64,000 nucleotides of DNA from Liolophura sinensis (GCF_032854445.1 NC_088298.1:5326160-5390159), one strand, 5' to 3'. Counted from the first letter of the stretch, positions 46,655-59,428 are shown. A program made the numbers and translations. The notes: generated from the sequence alone by a model not told the origin.

Positions 46655-48370
46655 GACAATGACAATTTTGTGACCGCCAACTTGGTCTGAAGAAAGGTTT
46701 ATGTGACAATTTCCATGCTGGGATATCATTGATCAAAGCTGTGTTCTCAGCAGTGGTCTCCATGATGATGGCAAAGTTGTAATGTCACAAGTCACATGAT
46801 CAAAGCTACGTTCAAAGATGTGGTCTCCATGACGATAACAATAATGTGATGTCACTGGTCACACGATCAAAGATGTGTTCTCAGGAGTGGTCTCCTTGAC
46901 GATGACAAAGCTGTAATGTCACTGGCCACATGATCAGAGCTGTGTTCCAAGATGTGGTCTCCATGATGATAACAATACTGTGATGTCACTGGTCACATGA
47001 TCAAAGCTGTGCTCTCAGCAGTGGCCTCCATGACAATGACAGTGTTGTCACAATGTTGTCATGAGTCACATGATCAAAGCTGCGCTCCATGACGATAACA
47101 ATAATGTGATGTCACTGATCACACGATCAAAGATGTCATTTCAGGAGTGGTCTCCTTGATGATGACGAAGTTGTAATGTCACTGGTCACATGATCAAAGC
47201 TGCATTCCATGACAATAACAATACTGTCTTGTCACTGGTCATATGATCAAAGATGTGGAGTGGTTTCCATGACAATGGCAAAGTTGTAATATCACAAGTC
47301 ACATGATCAAAGGTACGTTCCAAGATGCGGTCTCCATGACAATAACAATAATGTGATGTCACTGGTCACATGATCAGATATGTCATTTCAGGGTTGGTCC
47401 CCATGAGGATGATGATGTTGTGACAATGTTGTCACAAGTCACATGATTAAAGCTGCATTCCAAGATGTGGTCTCTATGATGATAACGATACTGTGATGTC
47501 ACAAGTCACATGATCAAAGCAGCGTTCTCATCAGTAACCTCCATGACAATGACAGTGTTGTCATTGGTCACATGATCAGAGCTGTGTCCTGGGAGTGATC
47601 ATGATGATGACAGTGCTCTGATATCACTGGTCACATGATCAGAGCTGTGTCCTCATGAGGGGTCTCCGTTAAGGTAGTACTCTGATATCACCTGATTAAA
47701 TCTGCGTTCCAAGATGTGGTCTCCATGACAATAGTACTGTGATATCACGGTCACACGATCAAAGATGTGTTTTCAGGGTTGGTCCCCATGAGGATGACGA
47801 TGTTGTGACAATGTTGTCACAAGTCACATGATCAAAGCTGCGTTCCAAAATGTGGTCTCCTTGACGATCACAATAATGTGATGTCACTGGTCACACGATC
47901 AAATATGTGTTCTCAGCAGTGGTCTCCTTGACGATGACAAAGCTGTAATGTTACTGGCCACATGATCAGAGCTGTGTTCTGGGAGTGATCATGATGATGA
48001 CAGTGCTCTGATATCACTGGTCACATGATAAAAGCTGTGTTCTGATGAGTGGTCTCCATGACGATGAAAATGCTGTGAATGTGTGTCTCGGGTTACATGA
48101 TCAAAGCTGTGTTCCCAGATATGGTCTCGGACATGACAAAGACAATGCTCTGATGTCACTGGTCTAATGATCAGAGCTGTGTTCTCAGGAGTAGTCTCCA
48201 TGACAATGACAAATTTGTGATGTCAGTGGTCACATGATCACATCTGGGCTCCCAAGAGTGGTCTCGATGAAAATGACAATGTGAAAATGACAGAGCCGCT
48301 TTGTCAAGAGCGGTCTTGACATTGTTGTGAAATGTGACTGTGTGACAGTGTTGTGACGTCACAGGAAACA
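46655..48370. repeat. About 67-bp minisatellite in the 3' UTR, about 26 copies
   Basis: Units contain 'tcacatgatcaaagctgtgt', 'tctcagcagtggtctccatg' and 'acgatgacaaagttgtaatg', with a final 'tcactgg'. Length varies and units are notably diverged, suggesting an older array. Each unit carries the palindrome TGATCA. Confidence 0.9.
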
Positions 48371-48811
48371 TGAGTAAGGTCCCTTTGTGGTGTGACACCT
48401 CTACTTTACACCACAAACAGTTTAATGCACCAAATGTTATGTACCTGTACACAGGTATATACAAGAATGATGATTATCCAAAAAAACAACGACTGCATTC
48501 TTCATATGATTTATGGGTGTCTTAAGAGATATTGAAGTAGAGGCAAGATTGAAGGTTTTTGTTGACTACATAATATTACATAAAAAACTATATGAAACAG
48601 TTAATTCACCCTGCTGTGCTTTAAAAGGGCAGAGTCAGAATATAAATTAATGGCAGATTTATGTCATGTTACAACTGAAGATCACACGTTGCCTTTGTCA
48701 TTTTGAGATTATTCTGCTTGCTGTTATGTTTATTACATTCCTGTAGAGTGCTGTTAAGACTTGGACCACCATAACCGCATATAGGGTATCATATATGATG
48801 TAGATATTCTA

Positions 48812-48817
48812 AATAAA
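48812..48817 (+). terminator. Candidate poly(A) signal AATAAA
   Basis: Canonical hexamer within 'tctaaataaaaag', about 2.25 kb after the stop codon and beyond the 3' UTR array. Confidence 0.5.
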
Positions 48818-48839
48818 AAGTTATATGCACGGTATCAAA

Positions 48840-49545
48840 AATGCTATTTTCAGTGGACATATTTATATTTACAAATATTGTTTCCATTTCTTAACTACCA
48901 TTGTTGGAAAAAGTTGTGTTAACTGATGCTTTATGACCACATTTCATATTTGAACTTGAAATATTTTTTTGCTGATAAACTCAAATTTATCTTGTTGAAT
49001 TCTAAGTTCAGGGTGTGTTGAGTTTTCTGTGTTAAACTGAGTTGCCTCATCTTTTAATGTATACTAAATACATACACATATATATAATAGATATGTATTT
49101 TAGAAACATTTGTTATATATTACATTTTGAGTTTTTCTTGCTGATGTAAATATTTGAAGCCCAAATTTAGTGAAAACTTTGGTTTCATGTTTGAACGTCA
49201 GTCTAATATTGATTGAGATTTCCAATCTTGTTAATATATAAGAGTAAATGTACTTCCATGGGAACAAAAATGTTTGTGGTGTATTTTTACATTACTCTAG
49301 AAGCAGACACCATCTGAACTGTAGCAAGATGACTGCTAAAATTAGACTACAAATGTCACAGTTTGTATGCAGTATTTCACCTAAATCTGGCCTGTAATAA
49401 TTCACGTTCGTCAGCATAGTAAGACCGTAAAATGATATTTTTGATGTCAACACGTAAGTTTTCCTGATAAGGAATTAATCAAATTGCACACACACACACA
49501 CACAAAAAAATCTTTATGTTGTCCTACTAATGAACCTATCACAAT
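48840..49545. other. Intergenic AT-rich spacer
   Basis: No gene seen. A short (CA)n tract lies at 49486-49504. Confidence 0.45.
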
Positions 49546-49546
49546 C

Positions 49547-49797
49547 GGGGGCCTCTGTGGATCGGTTGGTTGGACCATTGAGCCTCTCACCAATGCGGTC
49601 GCTTTGAGTTCAAGTCCAGCTTATGCTGGCTTTCTCTCCGGCCATGTGTGGGAAGGTGTGTCGGCAACCTGCAGATGGTCGTGGGTTCTCCTGGGCTCTG
49701 CCTGGTTTCCTCCCACCATAATGCTGGCCGCTGTCGTATAAGTGGAATATTCTTGGGTATAGCATAAAACACCGATCAAATAAATAAATAAGTAAAT
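49547..49797 (+). mobile_element. SINE family A, nearly full length
   Basis: Plus-oriented: head 'ggggcctctgtggatcggtt', 'gagcctctcaccaatgcggt', 'gagttcaagtccagcttatg', 'cggcaacctgcagatggtcg', 'cctcccaccataatgctggc', then 'aaacaccgatcaaataaata'. ORFs on both strands here are SINE translations. Confidence 0.92.
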
Positions 49798-49889
49798 CAT
49801 TCAGAATCAAGCAAAATGTGTCCTTTGCAAAACGCCAAACTTTAAATACAGGTGTATATACAGGAATGTGTACTTCAGCCAAAAGGTTG

Positions 49890-50870
49890 CTTTAGATAGA
49901 GGAGCCAGAACAACACTTTAGTCAAAACACCAAATCAGCCAGAACAACTTTAGCTAAAACAGCACATCAGCCAGAATGACAATTTGGCCAAAACAGCATT
50001 TCAGCCAGAAGATGACTTAAGCCAAAACATCACATCAGCCAGAACAACACATCAGAACAATATTTCAATCAAAACATCATTTTGGCTGGAACAACACTGT
50101 AGTCAAAACACCAGATCAGCCAGAACAACACTTCAGTCAAAATAACACATCAGCCAGAACAACACTTTAGTCAAAACACCACATCAGACTACAACGCTTT
50201 AATCAAAACACCACATCAGACAGAACAACACTAAGCCAAAACACCACATCAACCAAAACAACACTTTTCCCAAAACACCACATCAACCAGACCAACACTT
50301 TCGTCAAAACAGCATATCAGCCAGAAAGTCACTTTAGTCAAAACAGCACATAGGCCAGAACAACGCTTGTCAAAAGAGTACATCAGCCAGAACAATACCT
50401 TAGTCAAAACACCACATCAGCCAGAACAACACTTTAATCAAAACCACATCAGACAACAACACTTTAGCCAAAACAGCACATCAGCCATAACATCACTTCA
50501 GTCAAAACAGCACATAGGCCAGAACAACACATTGGTCAAAACAGCACATAGGCCAGAACAACACTTCAGTCAAAACAGCACATCAGCCAGAACATCACTT
50601 CAGTCAAAACAGCACACAGGCCAGAACAACACATTGGTCAAAACACCACATCAGCCAGGACAAGGCTTTACTGAAAACAGCACATCAGTCAGAACAACAC
50701 TTTAGTCAAAACAGCATTTCAGGCAGAAGACTTTAGCCAAAACAGCACATCAGCTAGAACAACACTTTAGCAGTGATCAAGATGACATTCAGTGAGAACA
50801 AGACTAATTTTAGCCTAAACCACTTCAATCAGAACAACACCTTAGCAAGAACCACAGTTTAACAAAAACA
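49890..50870. repeat. 34-bp minisatellite, about 28 copies
   Basis: Unit 'tcaaaacagcacatcagcca' plus 'gaacaacactttag', with 'accacatc' and 'agtc'/'gcca' variants. The 112-aa plus-strand ORF (50367-50705) is repeat translation (NTLVKTPHQPEQHF), not a gene. Confidence 0.93.
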
Positions 50871-50937
50871 TAACTTTAGTTTGTTTGTATCCTGATAGAT
50901 GATAAAAATGTCGTGCTCATTTGTTGGTTATACATAT

Positions 50938-51800
50938 TAGGGGCAATGTCGTTAGGGGAAAATGTCGTTAGGGGAAAATGTCCTTAGGGGGAAATGTTGT
51001 TAGGGGAAAATGTCGTTAGGGGGAAATGTTGTTAGGGGTAAATGTTCTTAGGGGGAAATGTTGTTAGGGGTAAATGTCGTTAGGGGGAAATGTTGTTAGG
51101 GGGAAATGTCGTTAGGGGCAATGTCGTTAGGGGGAAATGTTGTTAGGGGAAAATGTTCTTAGGGGAAAATGTCCTTAAGGTGAAATGTCGTTAGGGGGAA
51201 ATGTTCTTAGGGTGAAATGTCCTTAGGGTGAAATGTCGTTTGGGGGAAATGTTCTTAGGGTGAAATGCCCTTAGGGTGAAATGTTGTTAGGGGCAAATGT
51301 CGTTAGGGTGAAATGTCGTTAGGGGAAAATGTTGTTAGGGGAAAATGTTGTTAGGGGGAAATGTTGTTAGGGGGAAATGTCGTTAGGGGAAAATGTTGTT
51401 AGGGGAAAATGTTGTTAGGGGGAAATGTCGTGAGGGGAAAATGTCGTTAGGGGGCAATGTCCTAAGGGTGAAATGTTGTTAGGGGAAAATGTTGTTAGGG
51501 GCAAATGTCGTTAGGGGTAAATGTTCTTAGGGGCAAATGTCGTTAGGGGTAAATGGTCTTAGGGGGATATGTCGTTAGGGGGGAATGTCATTAGGGGGAA
51601 ATGTACTTAGGGGGAAATGTACTTAGGGGGAAATGTCGTTAGGGGAAAATGTTCTTGGTGGAAAATGTCGTTAGGAGGAAATGTCATTAGGGGGAAATGT
51701 TGTTAGGGCAAAATGTCCTTAGGGCGAAATATTCTTAGGGCGATTTGTCCGTAGGGCAAAACGCCCTTAGGGCGAAATGTCCGCAGGGGAAATGTCCGTG
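50938..51800. repeat. 16-bp G-rich minisatellite containing TTAGGG, about 53 copies
   Basis: Unit 'ttagggggaaatgtcg' with 'gttg', 'gttc' and 'gtcc' variants. Every unit carries TTAGGG followed by further G or A, so G-runs of three to six recur every 16 bases. Confidence 0.95.
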
Positions 51801-51884
51801 CTTTATAAATATAGGTATCTTAAGTGTACATAGGCTAAAACAAAATGCATCAAAGACACAGTTGTTACTGTTTTGTGTGTACGT

Positions 51885-51950
51885 GTGAATATGCATGTAC
51901 ATGTAAATATGTATGTACGTGTAAATATGCATGTACATGTAAATATGTAT
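51885..51950. repeat. Short 18-bp repeat, about 4 copies
   Basis: Units 'catgtacatgtaaatatgta' and close variants, self-complementary (TACATGTA). Noncoding. Confidence 0.8.
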
Positions 51951-52189
51951 ATACATCAATGAGATTCATTCCATTTTCAGACAGAATTATGCGTTTTATT
52001 ATATGTGTATACATGTGTGTAAATTTATTTATATTGGTTGATGAAATATTCTGTATCAAGGTTAAAATTATTTATATTCCTCCAAGCTGTACTGATGTCT
52101 TGCTCATGATCAAATAAAAAAAAATGTTTTTCAGAAGCTCTTTTAACTATGAAATTAAATTTCTTGTTGCAAATGCTCAAATGGCTATT

Positions 52190-52824
52190 ACATGAGAACC
52201 ATGCAGAAGAACCATGTGGAGAACCATTTGTGAAAACCATGGGGAGAATCATGCTTGAGAATTATGGGGAAAACCATGCATGAGAACCATGGAGAACCAT
52301 GCATGGGCATCATGGAGAGGACCAAGGGGAGAACCATTCATGAGAACCATGGAGAGAACCACATATGAGAAGTTTGGGGAGAACCATGTGTGAGGGCCAT
52401 GGGGAGACCCATGCATGAAAATCATGCAAAAAACCATGCATGAGAACCATGGAGACAACCATGCATGAGAACCATGCAGAGAACTTTGGGGAGAACCATG
52501 CACAAGAATCATGGGGAGAACCTTGCATGAGAGCCACTGGGAAAACCATGCATGAGAGCCATGGGAAGAACCATGCATGAGAATTATGGGGAGAACCATG
52601 TATGAGAACCTTAGGGAGAACCATGTGTGAGAACCTTGGGCAGACCCTTGCATGAGAACCTTTGGGAGAACCATGTGTGAGAATAATGGAGAGAACTATG
52701 CATGAGAACTTTTGGGGGAACCGTGCATGAGAATAAGGGGGAGGACTGTGCATGAGACTCATGCGTGACAACCTTGGGGAGAATCATGCATGAGAACCAC
52801 GCAAGAAAACCATGAGGAAAATCA
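52190..52824. repeat. 26-27-bp minisatellite, left block
   Basis: Unit 'gagaaccatgcatgagaacc' plus 'atgggga', diverged. The same array resumes at 54309. The three overlapping minus-strand ORFs (Met/His/Gly/Ser-rich) are periodicity artefacts. Confidence 0.9.
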
Positions 52825-52826
52825 TC

Positions 52827-54309
52827 AGGATGCACACAGTCTTTGAAACTCCTTGAAAAATACAATTTCATTTTCAAGTACCGGTACGTGAAAGTCCTTA
52901 AAAAAGACAAATACTCCTGAAACTCCTTGAAAATCTTAGTTTGTCCCGGGCTTAAATATTGTCTGCTGACCGCCGAGTCTATATATTGGGAGCTCGCTGA
53001 TAATTTCCCCATAATCAGGGCTTCCGCTCGCACTCGCCATTGTTGCAAATTTATAAAAAAAATTTGAAATGGCGATAAAATTTGAAAAAAAATGGGATTG
53101 TTTTTGGCGACAAATTTATTTACTTAAGAAAAAATACAAACGTTATACAAAATCGATCATAAGAGTTTTCTGGGGGTTTTTAGCAGTTTTTGGCAATTTT
53201 TCTCATGAAAATAATCCACTTGCTTTCATTTCAAACGGCCTCATTTGGGCGAAACAACAACAACACAGTTGTATGGCGACTACTTTGACAGAAATCTACA
53301 AAGTGGGGTCAACATTGTTGCAAGTTGGCTTACATTAAATAATGCTTGAAATCATTTTTGTTAAATAACGAATGAGAATTATTGCATTCGGGGGATGCCT
53401 TTCATCGCCAGTTGTCAAAAAAACAAAAACAAACATGATCAAGGCAAATAAATCAAGGTAGAGTTACACCTGTGAATGAAGTTACCTTTCTTGAAAAATT
53501 TAAACCTTTCCACCTAAGCTTTTTTTTTCTGGATCCGAAGTAAATTAAATGTTTCGGAATATGTGCCGATACATAAATGTGTACGCTGTCTGGTTTTCTC
53601 CTGTCAGACTGTGTTACTCCAATGTACTGATCATAATGTTGCATTTAAATAAACTGAATTTACAAATTAATTTCGTAACAAATTTTTCGGGTAGAGGAAA
53701 TAACATTTTACTAGGATCCTACAGATAGGTTTGAAAAAAGGATTGATTTTTTTTCAAAAAACAAAAACACGCTGCCAAGCATTGGACCATTATTTTGAGG
53801 GTAATTGTTCTAAATGTAACGTTTGATAAACTCCAGCTATAGCTTGAAGAGACCAACTGATTCTAGCAGCTACACCAAGGCAGATAAAAACGAATCACAG
53901 GAGACCTACAAGTCATGGCCGATAAGGAAGTATGGCTAAAGAAAAATAGTATTTACTACAAAATCTGATGAGTGGCTAAAGTGACTGGCTGAAAAAAATA
54001 CTAAAAACACTGACCGAGAGGAAGCCCTGCAAAATGATATAGGGCGTTCATTTTTTTTTTTTTTTGACTGAGTCAAGGTCGGGTCAAAGAATGTGTCGCA
54101 TTACAGAGGTGAAGGGCAGATATTTCTTGCAAAAGCAAGCGTACTATACATACATGCAAATTAAAGCATGTATAATTCAGACTTACAATATAGTCTATAA
54201 TTTGCGCCACGGTCTGTTTAAACTAGCCTTGAAAATGACAAAAAAAACTCCTGGAAAACTCCTTGAAACTCCTTGAATTTCATTTTCACATACCTGTGCG
54301 AACCCTAAT
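52827..54309. mobile_element. Non-autonomous TIR DNA transposon inserted in the minisatellite
   Basis: The left end 'caggatgcacacagtctttg' followed by 'aaactccttgaaa' pairs with the right end, which reverse-complements to 'agggttcgcacaggtatg' followed by 'tgaaaatgaaattcaaggag'. The flank 'aatcat' is present on both sides. About 1.48 kb, no transposase ORF recognised. The interior is AT-rich. Confidence 0.7.
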
Positions 54310-54915
54310 CATGCATGAGAACCTTGGGGAGAACCATACAAAGAGAACCATATATGAAAACCATGGAGAGAACCATGCAGGAGACCCTTGCATGAGAAGA
54401 ATTAGGAGAATAAAGCATGAGACCCTTGGGGAGAATCATGCATGAGAACCATGGTGAGAGCCATTGAGGAAAACCATGCATGAGAACCATGGGGAGAACC
54501 ATGCATGGGAACCATGGGGAGAACCATGTATGAGAACCTTGGCGAAAGCCATGCATGAGAGCCATGCGTGAGAACCATGAGGAAAACCATGCATGAAAAA
54601 CCATGGAAAGAACCATGCATGACACCTATGCATCAGAAACATGGGGAGAACTATGCATGAGAGCCATGGGAGAACCATGGATGAGAACCTTGGAGAGAAC
54701 CATGCAGGCGAACCTTGGGGAGAGCCATGTGAGAGCACCATGAGGAGAACCATGCATTAGAACTTTGCATGAGAGCCATCGGGAGAAATATACAGGAGAA
54801 CCCTTGCATGAAAACCATGGGGGGAACCGTGCATAGAGACCTTTGCAATAGAACCATGGAGAGAATTATGTATGAGAACCGTGGGGAGAACCTTGCATGA
54901 TAACCATGGGGAGAA
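54309..54915. repeat. 26-27-bp minisatellite, right block
   Basis: Continuation of the 52190-52824 array in the same orientation and phase type. Minus-strand ORFs are artefacts. Confidence 0.9.
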
Positions 54916-55239
54916 CCAACACGGTCCACAGCAAAGCCGTATGAAGGGAAGGTCAGAACTAGTCAGTACTGTGAGACAAGTTCACGTCAGTATGGCACAC
55001 TCATTGGCTGCACGGTAGAGGACAGTTGTGAATATTGTGATACTGAATAACAGGCACATGGTACTGTCTTTATGGTACTGTCACTGCATGGCAGATGTGA
55101 AACTGTGTGGTACAACTTGGAAAGGCCCAAAAGTGCTTCGGCAGCACTGTGCAGAAATTCCATGTCGGTTCTGCACACTACTCAGTGGTTACACAGTACA
55201 GGGCAATTTGAACCTTGTGATACTGGGACGGTTTGCACA

Positions 55240-55468
55240 AAGTGATTGTCAACAACTGGTTGACCCCTATCAGTATAATGGCTCGGGCGGGGTGGCTTGC
55301 TTTCCTTCGGTAAGTTGTCTCAATGAAGCAGCACTAGATAAAAGAGCGGTGGAAACCCGTCCTGCAACAAGGAGGCACACTACATACATCCTAAGGATTC
55401 CTTTGTCGTCATATGACTGCAAAAATTGTTGAGCAAGACGTTAAACCCCAAGCGCTCACTCACTCACA
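55240..55468 (+). mobile_element. SINE family B, 5'-truncated
   Basis: Plus-oriented: 'aactggttgacccctatcag', 'tataatggctcgggcggggt', 'gagcggtggaaacccgtcct', 'gtcgtcatatgactgcaaaa', then the tail 'cgctcactcactcac'. Opposite orientation to the copies at 9700 and 26905. The 134-aa ORF ending here is SINE-derived. Confidence 0.9.
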
Positions 55469-55504
55469 AATTGATTGTAGCAACCATGACGCCACATGCT
55501 GAAA

Positions 55505-55578
55505 ACATGGTTGCCTTGTTTGCCATGGTAGTTGTTGCCTTGTTGCCATGGTAGTTGTTGCCTTGTTGCCATGGTAGT
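55505..55578. repeat. 22-bp repeat, 3 copies
   Basis: 'ttgttgccatggtagttgtt' and variants, each with the palindrome CCATGG. Confidence 0.85.
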
Positions 55579-55719
55579 TACATCCAACTTTGCCAACAAT
55601 CGCTTTGAGCAAGAGGCCCCTGAACATTGGGCTCATGGAACTGTCTGTGTGCTACTGTCAGTGTCTAGCAGATTTAAATCTGTTTGGTACAGCGCGAGTG
55701 GATGTGAAGATTTTCTAGA

Positions 55720-56008
55720 GAATGTTAGAATGTCCAATATGAAGTTGAGAGACCCTAGGATCAAACCCGGGTTGTGTTTATACCAAAGACAAAACATGGT
55801 ACTTACTGCTGCCACTCTAAGCGCCCAGCACTAGGAGTTACGGCAATGAAACCGGAGTCTGTCAGGACTGATGTCAGTATAATGTGGCTGGGTGGGGTGT
55901 CAAAGTCTGGTGTCTTTGGCATGATAGTTCTGTGGAGGCAGCACTCATCCTGCCACAAGAAGACACAGTATATGTACACACCATCTAGCAACTCCTTGTC
56001 ATGTGAAT
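55720..56008 (+). mobile_element. SINE family C copy
   Basis: Head region 'gagaccctaggatcaaaccc' (B-box-like), body 'gatgtcagtataatgtggct', 'gggtggggtgtcaaagtctg', 'gccacaagaagacacagtat', then 'aactccttgtcatgtgaata'. Followed by a short CAGACAGA-rich microsatellite (56023-56100). Confidence 0.85.
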
Positions 56009-56109
56009 AAAAAATTGAAACCAGACAGACGGAATGACAGATAGAAAGACAGACATACACACAGACAGACAGAGACACACTCGCACACAGCACACACACA
56101 GGTACATAC

Positions 56110-58300
56110 ATACCAATTCAAACAGACAAACAAACAAACATCGTTCTTATTTAGTATATGACAGAAACAATTTAATGTCTCGGATATATTTTATTTAATA
56201 ATGACAATTCATTGTACTTTTGTATTTACAACTCCTAATCAAATAGAGGGGTACAGGATAACATTTATCGGCCAACACAATCAACAAGGTATTCATGGCG
56301 TCTGCGAGAGAGTGAATTACAGACTGAAAAACTAAATCACTGATACTGTACGTTTTTTGCAGTTGGCCCTGAACATTTGGCCAGAAAGAGATTTTTTTCC
56401 AGTATCATATCATCCTACTGCCCAAATAAAAAAATCAAAATACATGCTCCATTCTAGGATTAAATGAAACTCTTAGAATCGTTGAATTCTGCAATTTTGT
56501 TGTGGACGAAGTTTTACGACAAATTACAAGTACATCTGAATGTACTTACAATTATGAGCACTGAAGCGAGACAAACTGAAGGTTCTGGATTATGGAGAAT
56601 CTGTCATCACTGTTAACCAATCCGCTTCAACCATTGAGAAATAAATACATGCAGATAGGCAGTAGTTGGATGTGAACTCCATCCATGTGTTTCCCGGATT
56701 TGTTAAACGACTTGAAGACTTTCAATAGCACTTGTAAGAAATGTAATTTTTTGGGAAAAAGAAATGAAAGATTCAAGGAGATGACACAGTGTCAGAACAA
56801 AGAAAACAAAAAAATAGTTAAAACATATAATTATCAACGTACACTGTCTGATCATCCAAAAAACAAATGTCATCTGCCACACCGATAGCTCGCCTGATGG
56901 AGCAGTTTGTAAAACTGCATAATGTTCAAGTCATGTGATACGTTCAAATACTGACATCTAAACGAAGATAAAGTGCACTGATCGACATTGTCATACACAG
57001 ATATTATTCTCTAAACAAACAGTACTTAGATCTTGCCATCAAATCAACAAGGAAGGCCAAACTTATTATGGTGTCCCAACCATGGCTGTTTATCTTATGG
57101 TTAAGGATTGCAGAGCAATGACTTCATATGTTATGGAGTTGTAAACCATTGTGGTGGTAAAAGACACTGTGGGTAGTTTGTGCACAAATTTATCGCAGAG
57201 GTCTTCTTAAGCAAAAACTGCACACCGCATTTGGCAATCCACGTACAATGGGTGGCAACTGCAACCCTGTGAATGGCTGAGGACAGCTATAAGGCTCTCA
57301 GCTATGAGGTAAAAAACTTCCTCGTCTTTGATATGCAAATCACTACTGACTGTTGGCTATCTGTGTACTATGGGTGCAACTCCATGACTGGCCAAAAGCA
57401 TTAACCAAACTGGACACCGACACCGCCACCGCCCACCGCCAGCATCTGATCCCCCTCTCACATCTCTCCTTACTTCGTACAGGCAAGCTACAAAATGGGT
57501 TTCGTATTCTGTTGGGGCGTGGGATGGGGATGGGTGGGGGCGGTGGTGGTGACATGAGTAACCCTTGAGGTATAGAGCCCATTTGATCGTTAAATACAAT
57601 TTTTCCTGTTTCGTTCACCAGAAAAAATAAGCCCAGTAGGGTGCTTTATTGTTTATATTGATTTCAGTACACAAGGCAAACCTAAATTTTCAAGGAGCAC
57701 AATGTGAAAGAGACTAGTTAAATTAAAGATTTTCAAAATCTGAATTAAAACAATGAATTGCGGAGTAAAACTATTTTTGTGGCCTTTTTTCACCAAAGTA
57801 AGTAACCAATTTTCTTGAAATTACTCTGTATCTACAGTATCAACACAAATCTGACTTCACCAAGTCAGACTGGGTTTATATTTATCCTTTTTTTTAATTA
57901 AATTTCCTTCTTAAAGCCTTGTGGAAGAACAAATTCACTGTAATTTGATCACAATCTCTAGATAAATTGAAAAAAACAAAACCAAGACAAAAAAAAAAAA
58001 GATTGTGTAGGCAGAAGATATAATATAGATATATAAGAGTTTATTTTTACTTCTGTTTTTCAAAGAAGTAAATACCGTCAAATGTCTGGATCAGGGTTCA
58101 TACGAAGACTTCATATTTAAGGCATGGCAATACTCTCTTGGGGAATGTTTGTTTTCCTACATCCTTAATTTCTCCCTGTATATATGTGACAGATTAAAAC
58201 TAAACTTAACCTGGAAATTTGAAATCTTTGAAGTTTATGTACCCTGTTAGATTAAAGTAAAGATAATAGTATTTTAATCATATCAACAGTACAGTCCAGG
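56110..58300. other. Intergenic, no gene seen
   Basis: Mostly AT-rich. An opposing GC-rich patch at 57415-57555 (CCACCGCC-type then GGTGGGGG-type) gives overlapping ORFs on both strands with no recognisable domain. At 58093 'cagggttcatacgaagactt' resembles the TIR start of the 52827 element, but no partner end was found. Part may be ZC3H15 3' UTR: TTTATT at 56188 and 57641 would be minus-strand AATAAA. Confidence 0.4.
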
Positions 58301-58365
58301 TTGCCAGCAGACCTTCTCTTGTAAGACCAGAGCAGAAGCCTGCATGACCTGGACTTCCTGGAACC
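58290..58365 (-). mobile_element. Possible SINE family A relic
   Basis: 'caggttgccagcagacctt' and 'gcctgcatgacctggacttc' resemble the minus-strand family A interior. No head or tail. Confidence 0.4.
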
Positions 58366-58544
58366 GCATCTTAGATAATAGTCAGAGATATACATGTGCA
58401 GACATCTGCTTTATCCACACTTGAAACGTCAATGCATCCAAGACTTGAAGAATTAGTGGCATGTGACGCCTCTGCATGACTCCTGTGATAATACCTCACA
58501 GTTCAAAATGAAAATTAAAAAAAAAAGCTATCACTGATCACACA

Positions 58545-59042
58545 CATACTAAAATGAATACAGAGTCGTCATTGATTGGCTGGTGAGAAAGACTGGCAAG
58601 ACCAGGGTATTCATTAATGCCGGTATTAAGGTAGATTTCATATTTTAAATTTTAGCCCAACTCAGCAGCCAATTCAGTTCTCCAAAGACAAAGTATAACA
58701 AAGGATTTAGTTCATATTTAATACACTGTTACACAATTTTGCTAAGTACAAAATTGATATTGAAAACTTGGCGTAAAGATAAATCTGGTATTAAGTCTCG
58801 GCCCAGTTTTGAACAACTGGGCTCAGGCTATTAAAGCCTAGGCTAAGGTGAATTTTAGGTATGGTAGTTTCAGTCACGTGTGACCAAGGCTGCAGATTCA
58901 TTTAAGCATGACCAAGGCTGCAGATTCATTCAAGCATGACCAAGGCTGCAGATTCATTCAAGCGTGACCAAGGCTGTGGACTTAACTGCAAGAAACCCAC
59001 TCTCCACTGTCAGCCAATCAGCATCAATTCTGTATCCTCTTA
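58545..59042. mobile_element. MITE M1-like element, long form
   Basis: The left end 'aatacagagtcgtcattgat' then 'tggctgg' pairs with the right end 'cagccaatcagcatcaattc' then 'tgtatcc'. The interior shares phrases with 17030-17215. TTAA abuts the right end only. Confidence 0.6.
58888..58978. repeat. 29-bp repeat, about 3 copies
   Basis: 'gaccaaggctgcagattcat' plus 'tcaagcat', inside the M1-like element. Confidence 0.85.
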
Positions 59043-59428
59043 ATCAAAACAAAGACAAAATATCAGGCATAAGTCAAGATGCCAGAATAACCAAGAGTTA
59101 ACATAAAACAGAATGTTATTTGAATTCTTCTTTCTGATGATATCCTTGAATTTTTGCACATCACTTTGCATAACGTTGCACTGGACAGAACATTTAAAAC
59201 TTGTAACAAATTGACAATGTTTCATGACAATGTTTCGAAAAGGTTCATCACTGACGAGTTCTCCATCGAAAAAGATGTCATCATCCACTCCCACGATCCT
59301 CGGATGGCACAGTTTGGGGGGGTAAAGTGGAAGCATTATAGGGTCTATCACTGGTACAGGGGTTGGGGGGCAGGGGGGCATGGGGGCAAGGGAGAAAGAA
59401 GTGATACACATCCAAGGGAAGCAACTCA

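Larger units (their letters stand above)
46564..48835 (+). other. Predicted 3' UTR of the ankyrin gene
   Basis: Runs from the stop codon to just past AATAAA at 48812-48817, the first convincing poly(A) signal I see downstream. Most of the first 1.8 kb is a tandem array. Inferred without transcript data. Confidence 0.55.

Noticed and set aside
52249-54929. Overlapping minus-strand ORFs of 92-153 residues rich in Met, His, Gly and Ser
   Set aside because: Three frames of the same 26-27-bp minisatellite are open at once; composition follows the repeat, not a protein family.
57343-57618. Overlapping ORFs on both strands in the GC-rich patch
   Set aside because: Pro/Gly runs from CCACC/GGTGG simple sequence; no recognisable domain.
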